Positions 15,051 through 28,860 of a DNA stretch of 64,000 nt are shown here, in pieces. The first letter of the stretch is position 1. Each line of letters starts with the position of its first letter. Position numbers and translations under genes: made by a program. The notes under the pieces were generated by a model. The model was given only the letters and a program-made list of their open reading frames with translations, searched no databases and was not told where the DNA came from. The stretch spans positions 588,243 through 652,242 of the forward strand of contig JAIUJO010000227.1 in the NCBI GenBank assembly GCA_023846275.1, written 5' to 3'. The DNA comes from Vanilla planifolia (Eukaryota; Streptophyta; Magnoliopsida; Asparagales; Orchidaceae).

Positions 15051-15520
15051 GCACAAATGTATGCACTAATGACACACTCATACACACATGCATGCACACA
15101 ACTAAGCATACAAATGCACACACATGCACCCACACACACGCATGCACAAACACACAAGCACATAGACATGAACATGCATGCACATCTATATGCACATGCC
15201 CACACACACACACTTGCCCACATAACACACATATACATGCACACAAATGCTCACATGTGCATATACACACACATATGCACATGTGGACGCACATGCACAA
15301 ACACACTCTCACATGTGCACACATGCAAACATACACATTTATTCATGCACAAAAGCATAGATCCACATGCAAACATAGACTTATGCATACATGCACACTA
15401 ACACACATGCATGCACACACAAGCAAACCTAAGCACACACAGACATAGATGCATATATACATATACAAAGACAAGCAAAAACACACACTAGTTAATGCAT
15501 GAACACACATACACTTACAT
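13760..15520 (-). repeat. Direct higher-order repeat, about 0.9-1.0 kb, 2 copies
   Basis: Landmark words recur in order. A TTGTATGATCATGC-like word is at 13768 and again at about 14648 (shift 882). TCATGGGTGCACATGCAC is at 14031 and 14941 (shift 910). CATAACACACATATACATGC is at 14221 and 15221 (shift 1000). A TCATGCATGA-like word is at 14471 and about 15493 (shift 1022). The rising shift means the second copy gained sequence, part of it the C16 run. The flanks of each landmark also align. Confidence 0.75.
14971..14992 (+). repeat. Poly-C tract, C5-T-C16
   Basis: C5 at 14971-14975 and T at 14976 are followed by 16 consecutive C at 14977-14992, then CACACA. On the minus strand this is a G16 run, able to form a G-quadruplex; the plus strand could form an i-motif. 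The equivalent place in the other higher-order copy (near 14060) has only an ACCCCTAAA word, so the expansion is recent or an assembly artefact. Confidence 0.9.
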
Positions 15521-16189
15521 ACAGACATGTATGCTCACATTCATACACACGAACACGTACAGACACACACAAACACACTCACAGACACTCACATGCACAC
15601 ACATGGCCATGCACACATGCACACACACTGAATCACATATAGAAAAACACAGACACATGCACACATGTATGCACATGCACATACAAGCACATGCACATGA
15701 ATGCATTGCCATATGCATGCACAACACATGCACATGTATGCATAGCCACATGTATAGATGCATGCACACACTCACACACACATGAACATGCATATATGCA
15801 TGCCTATGCATACATGAGCACACTCGTAGACAAGTAAAAAATGCATGCATGCCCACACATACATGCACAAACACCCATGCACACACATATACATGTAAAG
15901 AAGTACACTCACCTGCTTGTATGCACACTTGCACAAAAATGTGCATGCACTTGCATAAGTAGGCAAATGCAAACATAGAGATACACAAAAATATGCACAC
16001 ACACGTACACAAATACACTCATGCCTGTACACACACACTCACATGCTTGCATGCACACTCAATCACAAAAACTCTCACATGCACACACATAAACAGACAC
16101 AAATATTAACATAAAGGCACACACATATGCACACACATGCACACACACATACACAAGCACCTTCATACATGCACATCCACTTGTAATGC

Positions 16190-18650
16190 ATGCTCACACA
16201 CACTCACAAACCTACACACATCCACACATCTACACTCTCCCATACATGTACACATACACACATGTGCATACACAAATGAATAGAAACACACATATATGTG
16301 CACACTAATGCACATACATACACACATGCAAGTACACTCACACCCACATATATGCACATTCTCAAACATGCATATACACACACACACGCACACATGCATA
16401 CAAATGCATAGAATTACACACACACACAAGCACACACACATGCATGCACACCCACACACAAACACATGGGCACACACACAAACACTCGCACACAGACAAA
16501 CACTCACACACACAAACACACACACGCAAACACAAGCACAAAACAAACCACACAAATGTGCACACACACACACACATGAACACATACACATAAATGCTCT
16601 CACCCAAGCAAACACATGCACATGCACAAAAACACACCAATGCATAGTCTCACACTCATAAAGATACACACACGCACATGCACACAAACACACACACACA
16701 TGCACATATATATGCACATGAGCATATACATGTCGAAGCAAACACACAGATAATGACACATTTGTGCACAAAACTACACATGGATATGCACATGCACATA
16801 TACAAATGCACACAGGCACCCAAAACATGCATACATGTGCATTATGCACAGACACACCCACACACACACCTACACACACCCCACACATGCACACACATAT
16901 GCATACATAGGTAGACACACACACTTACACATGTACAAGCCAATAGCCTCACACTTGTACCCAGACACATACCAACACTACACAAATGAAAAAACTTGCT
17001 CACACCCACACATATACACTCTCCCATACATGTATACATATGCACATGTGCATGCACAAACACACACACGCACATGCACACATTGATGCTCACACATGTA
17101 TGTGCACTCACACACACACACATGCTCAAACATGGTCATGCACACGCACAAACATGCACACAGAAATGCACACATAAATACAAATGCATAAAATTAGACA
17201 CACACACACACACATGAACACACACTCACACACACATACACAAGCACACACACATACACACATGAATACACAACCAAAAAAAATACATGCAAATGTGCAT
17301 ACACACACATATGAACAGACATACATAGATGCACCCACGAACACAAACACATGAACATGCACTTGCACAAAAACAAATCTAAACACAATGTCACACTCAT
17401 CAAAACACTACCACACATGTACCCATAAAAATGCACACACACACACACCCATACATGCACAAAGCATGTACATGTCCAAGGGAACACATAGACAATCATA
17501 CACTTGCACACAAACACACACATGCACATATACACATGCGTATAGGCACTGATGCACACACACATTATCATGCATGCACACACACATTCACACATGTGCA
17601 CACACACACCTACACAGACACCCCACACATGCACACATAAACACAAACACATGCTCGCACACACAGACACACAAATACACATATGCATGCACACACATAC
17701 ACATGCATAAGCAAACAGCCACACACATGCACCTACACAAATACCAACACCACACACTTGCACAAACTTGTACACACCCACTCATATAGACTCTCTCATA
17801 CATGTACAAAGGAATATACACCCATGGAAATGTACACAATAATGCACACAAATGCACACATGAATGAGCACTCACACACACATGTGCATATGCTCAAACA
17901 TGCACATGCATACACACATGCACACATTCACATACAAATGCACACATGCATACAAACGCACAAAAATACACACACATACATACATGCACACACACTGACA
18001 CACATACACATGGGGACCTACACATGCACACAAACACACACACACACACACACATACACATACACAAGCACACAAAAAGCATGTAAATATGTACACACAC
18101 ATGCAAACAAACAAACATACATAGATGCACCCATCCATGCAAACACATGCACATGCACATGCATAAAAACACATCTACACATAGTTTCACACTCATAAAG
18201 ATACACACACACGGACACAAACACACACTCACACACATGCATGTACATGCATAGAAGCATGCACATGTCCAAGCAAATACATAGACAATCACACACTTGC
18301 ACACAAACATGCACATTCATATATACACTCACATATACACATGTGCACATGCATCCAAACACACACATGTGCATGCATGCACATACATATGCACACACGT
18401 GCACACATGTGCACACACACATACCCCACTTACAAGCACACACACATAAACACACGCTCGCACACATAGACACAAAAACACACATATGTATGCACACACA
18501 TACCCATGCACAAAGACACACACATAAAAGTAGAAACACACATGTAGACATGCACAATGGAATAGTCACACACTCGTACCCACACACATACCAACACCAC
18601 ACACATGCACACTTATGAACTCATAAGCATAGGCACTCACACACAAACAC
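16190..18650 (-). repeat. Direct higher-order repeat, about 0.74-0.85 kb, about 3 copies
   Basis: Four landmark series recur in a fixed order. CTCTCCCATAC is at 16235, 17019 and 17791 (last copy CTCTCTCATAC). TCACACTCAT is at 16650, 17391 and 18187. TGTCCAAG-like words are at 16731, 17473 and 18266. ATACCAACAC is at 16969, 17741 and 18588. Shifts are 741-784 for the first step and 772-847 for the second. No fourth copy is clear after about 18.65 kb. Confidence 0.8.
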
Positions 18651-19012
18651 ATCCAAATGCATGCACATGAAGACACACGTACTTGCACAAACATAACAAC
18701 ATGCACACAATCACACACATACACATGCACACACACATAGAAACACATGTTTGCACACCTTCATGCATGGACATGTAGGCATATGCACACACTCACTCAA
18801 GTATACGTACACACATATGCACACATGCTCACATCGATGCACAACACACACACACACAAAAGCCATGCAAACACACAGATGCACACAAGCCTATAAGCAC
18901 ACATGCCGATGAGTACACAAACACATGCAAATGTACTCACACACACATCCACAAATACACACACATACACACATGCAAGCAAGCATATACATGCACTCAC
19001 ACACACACACAC

Positions 19013-19110
19013 ATGCTCACACATATATTTTCAAACTCACACACACAAGTGCACACATGCTCACAAATATATTGGCAAACACACACACACAAGTGCACAC
19101 ATGCTCACAT
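19013..19110 (-). repeat. 44-bp tandem repeat, two units plus part of a third
   Basis: Unit starts (ATGCTCAC) are at 19013, 19057 and 19101, exactly 44 bp apart. Each full unit contains an ATATATT core followed by a CACACACAAGTGCACAC tail. The first two units differ at a handful of bases; the third breaks off after about 10 bp. This is a recent local tandem duplication. Confidence 0.9.
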
Positions 19111-19293
19111 ATGCACACACAAACTTCCACAAAGAACACAAACACAAATGTACACATACATACTCATACAAAAACACACATGCACATGCATATGTACACA
19201 CACACATGCACATACGCCCATCTACACTCACACCTACACACGTACACACACATGAACAAGAATATGCACATGCATAAACAAAACAATGCATGC

Positions 19294-19306
19294 AAAAAAA
19301 AACCCC
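19294..19306. repeat. A9C4 interruption
   Basis: A run of nine A (19294-19302) followed by four C breaks the CA pattern. It is a small homopolymer feature with no further function inferred. Confidence 0.8.
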
Positions 19307-22300
19307 ACACACACAAACATATATGCACACCTACACATAAACGTGTATGCAAACCAAACATGCACACGTGTACACTTACACAGACACACTCAAAATCACA
19401 CTCACACACACTCACACTGTCACACACTCCTCATTTGCATAGACACACATACCCACATGCACAAGTACATGCCCACTTCACACACATTAACAGACTTGCA
19501 CACACACACATACTTATATACACACACTAGTTCACCCAAGCACACACATGTATACACACATGCATCTATATACACAAATGAACAAGCACACACACACACA
19601 TGTGGTTACCTACACACAAATGGGAATACACATGCACATGCTCAAGAAAACATATGCATATGCCCACTCATGCACATACATAAGCACATGCATGAACTCA
19701 AATGAACATACAAAAGCACACACACTTGTACATAGATAGGCACACACATATGTACACAAACATGCACACACATATGCATTAACTCCTACACACACATGCA
19801 CACACTCACATACACATCCATAGAGACATACACATGCATATACACACATATGCACATGTGCTCAAACACATGCATGCACCCATACACATGCACACACACA
19901 CACACGCGCAAACACACTCACTCACATGAACACACACACACACAAACACATTCATAGATGCATAAACAAACACACATGCACTCACATGTGCACTCACATG
20001 CATGCATGCACACACATGCACAAAGAAGCATGAACACACACACACACACACTGATACTCATAGATATGTGAATGGATACATGCACATGTACACACACACA
20101 TGAACAGACACACATACACATATGAATGCACATAAACAAACATGTGCACACACATAAGAAGAGACACTTATAGATGTGCACACACAAAAACACACATTCA
20201 TATAGACACAAGCACACAAACACCCACGCACTCTCACACACACAAGCATGCACACACATGTACACACACACACACATGCATCCAAACATGCACACACACA
20301 CACACATACACTCACACATGAACATACACATGTGTACATCTATTCACAACAACTTATGCCATATGCACCCATAACCACATGTACACACACACATGCACAA
20401 ACAATCATACACATAGACACCAATGCACACAAGCATATGCACACACACATAGAACAATGCACATGTATACATGCACACATACACATATGCATAGGCACAA
20501 ACATGCATACAAACACAAATGTAAACACACAAATATAGGCATGAACACAAGCAAACACCCATGCATGTACATGCACACGTTCACACATGCACAAATGCAT
20601 GCACACTCCAACATACACATGCACACTAAGACACAAACATGCATAAACATGCACACATGAACACACAACACATGCTCATAAGCACACACACACATGCATA
20701 CACAAACATACATACAGATACACAAAGACACATACAAGTGAGTGCACCCAAACACACACAAGCATGTGACTACATGCTCACACAAACACACACACATGCT
20801 CCCACTTGCACACACCTACACATATGAAAGCATGAACAAGTGCATGCACCCACACACACAAGTTAGCATTCATGCGCATGCACATAAACAAGCAAACATA
20901 CACATATGCACACATAAACACATGCATGCACACACTCACACACACTCACACACCCTCTCCACTTACACACACACACTCACTCACTCACAAAAACATGCAC
21001 ACACACAGAAACACACACATGTAAATGTACACAAATAAGCAGACACACAAACACATACACACTCAGGTGTGCACAACCATTCACACAAACTTGCATAAAC
21101 ACGTAACCACACATAAGCACACATGCACACATGTACTCACACTGGCAAACACCTGCATATATACAAAATAACACATATAGGTATGCACATGGTCAAGCAT
21201 ACACACACACACATGCATACACATGCACACACACACACACACGTGCATACACCCACATGCACATACACATACAATCATGCATTACGCACACAAGTGCAAC
21301 CATGCACACACAAGCACACGTACATAATGGCATATGCATAGACACTTGTATACACATGCACACTCACATGGACAAACACCATCATTCATTAACACACACA
21401 AGTGTGCAAACCCACACACATATGCATGCACATATACCCAAATGCACACACAATCACAAACATACATGCACATACACATGTATACACATACATGTGCACT
21501 CATGCACACATATGCACACACACACATACACACTCACACAAACACACTTAAATGTACATGTAAAGGCACATACATGCACACACACAAAACATACACATGC
21601 ATACACACATACATGAACACATATAGACATGCATGTACCCACATGCATACTCATTCACACACACATGTGCACACATACAAACACATGTAGAAGCATGAAC
21701 ACACACACACACACAACATACACTCACACACAAATACATATGTATAATTATGCACACACATACACATATACATATTCATTAGCATGCACACATGTACCCA
21801 CAAACACAAAAATGCTTGCACACACACATAAACATATAGATATGCAAATAAACAAGCATCAAACACACACAAACAAATAGACACATGCACACACATAATA
21901 ACATAAAAGCATGCACATAGACATATACACACACCCATGCACATAACCACGTACACACATGCACACACATACATACAAATGTACACATGCACACAGACAA
22001 GCACACACACATGCACACCCATGCATACATCAGTACAAACACACATGCACATACACATTTATTCACATATAAACAAACACACACACAGATACACACAAAT
22101 AAACATACACATGCACATGTATGCATGTGCACATACACACACACATGCACATGCATACACTCACTCACATGCACAAGCACACAAAAACATGCATAGAGAC
22201 ACATGCATAAGCACACACACACATTTACCTACACATGCACACAAGTACACATGCATGCATGCACACACACTAGAAGTCACATGCATAAAAAGTCATACAG

Positions 22301-23232
22301 ACACATGCATAAACATCCACACAAATACACACACATGCATGCATACACAAACAAACAAACACTTGCACAGGTACACACACATGTAGACACATACACACAC
22401 TCACATGCGCACATAGACATGCACATGGGTGCACTTGCACACACACACACACATAAGAAACAATAAGAACAAACACACACAAGCACATGCATAATCACAT
22501 GCAAACTCACACACTACCACACACTCACATGAATACAAACTCTCACACACAATCATGCACACTTGCCTACACACATAGACAAGAGCACACACATGCATGC
22601 ACACACACACACACACAACTTACATGCATACACACTCGCACATATACACACATGCATAATCACAAACTTACACAAATGAAAGTACATGCATACACATGCA
22701 CATGCACATGCATGCACCCCCCACACACATAGGTTCACACATGTATGCATGCACGCACACACACACTCACACACACGTGCATGCATGCACCCATGCACAA
22801 ACACATGAATACATGCACTAATTTACACATGCACACACATAAACACACATGCACTCATATTCACAAAAACTCTCTCACACACACAAATACATGTATGCAC
22901 ACTTGCAAGAACACAAACACATGCATATGCAAATATATGCAGACCTGCATATGCACTTAGACACGTATCCACACCACACACACATGCTTAGACACATATG
23001 CAGGAACTAGCACACACACATGCACATACATATGCAAATAGAAGTGCACATACCCACACAAGTATGCATACATAGGTACATACACACACATGCATAAACA
23101 TATGCTCATACACATGCACACACATGCAAAATCAAACATATACACCTGCACAAATGCACATGCACATGAACATGTGCACATATACACAAATGTGCATGTG
23201 TGCACACACGAAAACATAAAAATCATGTACAC

Positions 23233-23286
23233 ACACACAAACACCCATCCACACACAAAAACACACCCACACACAAACACCCACCC
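23233..23286 (-). repeat. 18-bp minisatellite, 3 units
   Basis: Three consecutive 18-bp units at 23233-23250, 23251-23268 and 23269-23286 follow the pattern ACACACAAACACCCAYCC. The middle unit is shifted in its A/C spacing. The CCC at the unit ends keeps the phase visible against the CA background. Confidence 0.85.
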
Positions 23287-24301
23287 ACACATGCATGCAT
23301 GAACACTGACAAACATATGCACACATGCACAAGAAAACATATACATACACATACACACATGCAAGTGCACAACCACAAAAACTCACACACACATGCATGA
23401 ATACACACATACACAAATAGGTGCACACATGCACATCCACATACACACAAATTCAAAACAACACATAAACACAAACACACATGCATACACCCACTCATAC
23501 ACACATTTATGCTAGCAAACACTCACACACACATACTCGCACCCATACACATGTACACAATAATGCAAACATGCACAGGAATGTGCATGCATGCACACAA
23601 GCATGCATGCACACACACAACATATAAGCAAACACGCACAATCTCACTCACACATGCACGCATACACACACGCACACATACATGCACACACACAATCATA
23701 CTCACACATGCACAAATACACATTCACACATGCACACACACATATGCACAAGCACATGCCGACACATGTACACCAGTACAAATGTACACGCACTGATCCA
23801 CAACACACAAACATGCACACACATTTGCTCATGCATACACATCTGTGCACACACTCAACCATACATAGTCACATAGTCACACATGAACGCACACACAAGC
23901 ACCCATGCACACAAGCAAACGTACACATACATGCACAGACATACACATGCATGCACACACACCCTCACACCCACACACACAACCACACACACACAAAAAC
24001 ACAAACACATGTAGTCGCACACACGCACACACGCACACACACACACATGCACACACACATACACGTGCATACACACACGCACACAAACACTTAAATCATA
24101 TGCAGTCATACATGCATGAAGACAAATATGCACAATTGTAGTCCATACAAAAACACATCCACACCAACAAACACACGCATGACTCATATGCACACACATT
24201 CACACACATGCACATATAGGTGTATTCACATATGCACACAAACATCCACACAAACGCACGTGCACTTTTGTCTACACACAAACACCAGCACATAGGCATA
24301 A

Positions 24302-24320
24302 GTGTGTGTGTGTGTGTGTG
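24302..24320 (+). repeat. Isolated pure GT run inside the CA block
   Basis: A perfect 19-bp GT run sits in the middle of 26 kb of CA polarity. It is bounded by AAGTGT (24300-24305) and ACACTT (24322-24327), which are reverse complements. The run is thus the inside of a tiny hairpin or micro-inversion. Confidence 0.85.
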
Positions 24321-26660
24321 AACACTTGCAAATGTACATGCATATGCACACACACATAGGTATACACATGTACACATCTACATGATAACACACATACACA
24401 TGCACATGCAAGACACATACACATGCAAGACACCCACACCTGCAAAAGATGCATACACATGCATGCATATGAACAGGTAACACACACACACGCACATACA
24501 CTTATGCCCACATAAAAACACACACATGCACTCATACCCATGCACAAATGCATACACATGCACGAATGCATGCGAACATGTACACACGCAAACACATGCA
24601 CAAATGAAAGCACAAGAATTCTTACACACTCACCTAGCATGCGCACATGCACGTATCCACACTTGCACACATGCAAGAACACATGTGCACACAAGTACAT
24701 ACATAGACACATGCACACACGTGCAACCTCACACATAAAACAAAACATGAATGCATACATAAACATGCACCAATGCACACACACATGCACATGCAAATGT
24801 ATAAACACACATATGCACATGCATGCACAAGCACACACACACATACATGCATATGTAGACACATAGGCATGCACATGAACACATAGAGATTCATAAACAT
24901 GCACACATAGGAATATACACACACACAAAGACATACACATGCATGTACACACACATGCACATGTGCAAACCCACATTTGCAGACACAAATGTACACACAC
25001 ATATATATGCACAAGCTTGCACACCAATATACAAGCACACACACACATATGCATACAAACACATACATTTGTAGACAAACACACATTATGTGCACACTTG
25101 CACACACATACAAAAACATGAGCATGCAAAATAACACACACACACAAACATAGTTGAAATGGACACACATATGCACAAAAAAACTATATGCACACACACA
25201 CATGAACACACAAATGCACGCACACGCTCATGCAAAGACATGCTTATGCAAAAACACATAAACAGACACACGCACTTGCATTCACATAGGCACAGACATG
25301 TGCACATATACACACACATAGACGTGCACATACACACACACACACACACAAGCGCACACACACACTTACACACACACACCCACACACAATCATGTAAACA
25401 CGTACACACACACACACAAATGCAAATGCACTTGAACTAACACTCCTATGCACACAAACATGTACACACATGAACATACATGAATGCACTCTTTCACAGA
25501 CACACACATAAACATAGACACATACAAACATGTGCACACTAGCACACAAAACACACACACACATACACATACACATACACACACATGTATGCAAGCACAC
25601 GCACATGCACACATACGTGCATAAACACACATGCACATGCACACACATAGTTGTGCACACATATATACATACACACACACACACACAAACAAACAAATGC
25701 ACATATACATACACACACACATGCCCAAACATTTGTACACACACATGGACATGCACATGCATGCACATGCACACAAACCAACAAAGACATGCAAGCACAC
25801 ATACATATACACACACACACAGACATAAAAATGCTTGGACACACATTCACGTTAAGATGCACACGCACACACATGCACATACCCATGTACACACAAACAC
25901 ATGCATGTGCACACATGAACATTCATGCACATGTTTGCACACACACATAATCACAAACATATGAATAAATGCATGTGTCTATGTGTGCATGAATAGGCAC
26001 ACATGCACACTGTGAACATGCACACATGAATAACTCACACACAGATGCACATAAATACACATAGACATGCATGCATGCACACACACATGCATGTACATGC
26101 ACACACAAATCTGCACATATGTAGACACACAAGTGCATGAACACAATTACACCTATGGATAAACCCACACATGCATAGCAACTTACACAGACACGCACTC
26201 TCACATACACACATGCACATGCACACATACACATAGTCACACACACACAACCACAGATGCACACACATACATGCACACACACTCACACATACAAGCACAC
26301 ATGCCCATGCATACACAAATGTGTTGCATGCACATTAGCAACCATCCACACACAAACATATGTACATTAATACACATTTACACACACACACACACATAGA
26401 TATATATATGCACAAGCACATATGCATGCATGCACAAATGCATCGACACACACATGCATGCCCACACATCCATACATGTGCATGAACACAAACATAGAAA
26501 AACATGAATATGCATGCAAGTACACATGTACACACAACCATGTACATTGACACATGCATGTGCTTACCTATGTGCACATACACTCATACACACACAAGCA
26601 TACATGTTCATAGATAGGCACATGCACACACATATAAGCACACACAAGGCTCACATATTC

Positions 26661-26716
26661 ACAAAAAAAGAACAACGTAGGGACACAGACACATAGAGGC
26701 ACAAATTCATAGCGAA
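26661..26716. other. Less repetitive island
   Basis: A7G, AACAACGTAGGG, CATAGAGGC and TAGCGAAAC words interrupt the CA repeat over about 55 bp. No open frame or known element is recognisable. It is the longest patch I noticed in the CA block that is not mainly CA/CATG. Confidence 0.5.
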
Positions 26717-26849
26717 ACACATAGTTGAACACATATACACTCACACACATGCATGCACACACACGTACACATGCACACACAAACATGAACACACACTAAT
26801 ACGTATGCACACACACACACACACATATGCACACACACATGGACATGCA

Positions 26850-26870
26850 TTGGCCCCCTTCATTCCTCAC
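26850..26870. other. C/T-rich non-repeat island
   Basis: TTGGCCCCCTTCATTCCTCA at about 26850-26869 breaks the alternating pattern. It is too short to assign to anything. Confidence 0.6.
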
Positions 26871-28726
26871 ATGCACAAAGATAAGCACACTCACTCATAC
26901 ATACACACACACAAACATACACGCACACACACAAACATACATACACATGCAAACACATATGCATACAAGTAGACACACAGCTACATAAATAGGCACATGT
27001 ATGTGCATAGTTGCACTTACGCACACCCACACATAGGTACAAACACATGCACCTAAAAACTCACACATGCACACAGGCATGCATGCAAACAAACATGAAC
27101 ACATGCACACACACACAAGTACACATGCACATATGGATACAAACACATACACATGCATGCACACATTCGTGCAGACATATGTAGGCCTACTCACACATGC
27201 AGACACCTGTGCACATACTCAAACAAACAAAGAGATACAGACATGCACATGCACACACGTACACATGAATGCAAAACATAAACATGAAGAATATAGACAG
27301 GCAAATAGACATGTTTGCATGGAAGCACAAGCGTACAAACTCAAATACACACACATAAATGCTGACACTCACAAGAAGGTATGCACACACAAAAGTACAA
27401 GCATGCACACATGCACTCACACATGCAAACATGAAACCGCAAGAACAAACTCACACACACATGCACATGCACACAAACATGCATGCACCAACACACGTGT
27501 GCATACTAACCCACAAATTCATACCTATGCACATAAATAATCAGAAATGTGCATAAGTGCACATGTGCTCATGGACACATGCCCAGACATATGTATAATC
27601 ACACACATGCACATGTGCACATGCACACATACACACAAAACACACACACAAACATATGCACATAGACATGCACACACACACACACGCACACATTCACACA
27701 CATATATGTGCACACACACAAACAGACACATGCAACCACACAGACACACACATGTGCACCCATGACCACATGCATAGTCTCACACAAACACCCATGCAAA
27801 GACATGTACAGACATATGTGCACCTATGCACACACACAAGCACGTACATGTGTACCAATGCACACAAATAAACACACATACACACACATGCACATACATG
27901 CCTATGCATACATATGCACATGCACACACACATGTACACATTCACATGCACACAAAAAGTCACATAAGTTGGGATAAACACATCCATAAACACATACACA
28001 CAAACATGTACATAGACACACATTGACACACATGCATATACACATGCATATAGGCTTAATCATGCACATGCATAAGCACAAGCACAGAGATGTATAAACA
28101 CACACAAGCATACACACACACACAAGCACACACAAGCACACACATGCATTTCCAAATGCACATACACAAACACATATACATGAACACACATATACATGTC
28201 TACATAGACATATGCACATGAACAGGCACATGCACACATAATGGCACACAAACAAGAACAAACACATCTACACACACATGCATAGACACATTTACAAATA
28301 CATATATGCACACTAATGCATAAGCACATGCACACACACGTGCACATGCACGAGCTTGCCCACACACATGCATGCATACACACACACACATATGCACTTG
28401 ACACGCACATGCTCTCACACATATGTACATGCATGAGCACAAGCATGCACACATGCACAAACACACATATGCATGCATAGACACATATACACATATGCAT
28501 GCATGCATACATGCAAACACACAAGCACCTACAAAAAAATACATATGCATACATACATACAAACACATTAACATGAATGCTCACATGTTTATGTGCTTAA
28601 AGATGTACAAATACACACATATATATAGACAAGCATGCACACATACACATAGACACACATGCATAGACACATGTCACACACACATCCACACGTGCACACA
28701 TACAGGCATACTCGCACGTAGACATG

Positions 28727-28860
28727 TGCACACACACACACACACACCCATACACACATGCACACATGCTTGCACACACACACACACGCATCACATGTAA
28801 GCATGCACACACACACACACACCCATACACACATGCACACATGCTTGCACACACACACAA
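28727..28860 (-). repeat. 74-bp tandem duplication
   Basis: ACCCATACACACATGCACAC occurs at 28747 and at 28821, 74 bp apart. About 50 bp around it are identical in both copies, including an ATGCTTGCAC word. This is the most identical long duplication I noticed in the CA block, so it is young. Confidence 0.9.

Noticed and set aside
19013..19110. CRISPR array
   Set aside because: The repeats are direct and adjacent with no unique spacers, and no cas genes exist in the window.
24769..24850. A third, upstream copy of the 3-kb duplication
   Set aside because: ACCAATGCAC recurs at 24769 (shift 3085), but the next landmarks expected near 25.5 and 26.0 kb are absent.
24272..25168. Longest open frames (about 250-300 codons, for example 24272-25168 minus, 14603-15448 plus, 61270-62082 plus, 6838-7644 plus)
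   Set aside because: The products are monotonous Cys/Val/Met or His/Thr strings. Equally long frames occur in the other frames and on the opposite strand, and there are no domains or codon signals. The frame at 6838-7644 changes from Cys/Val to His/Thr exactly at the polarity switch, as a repeat translation must.
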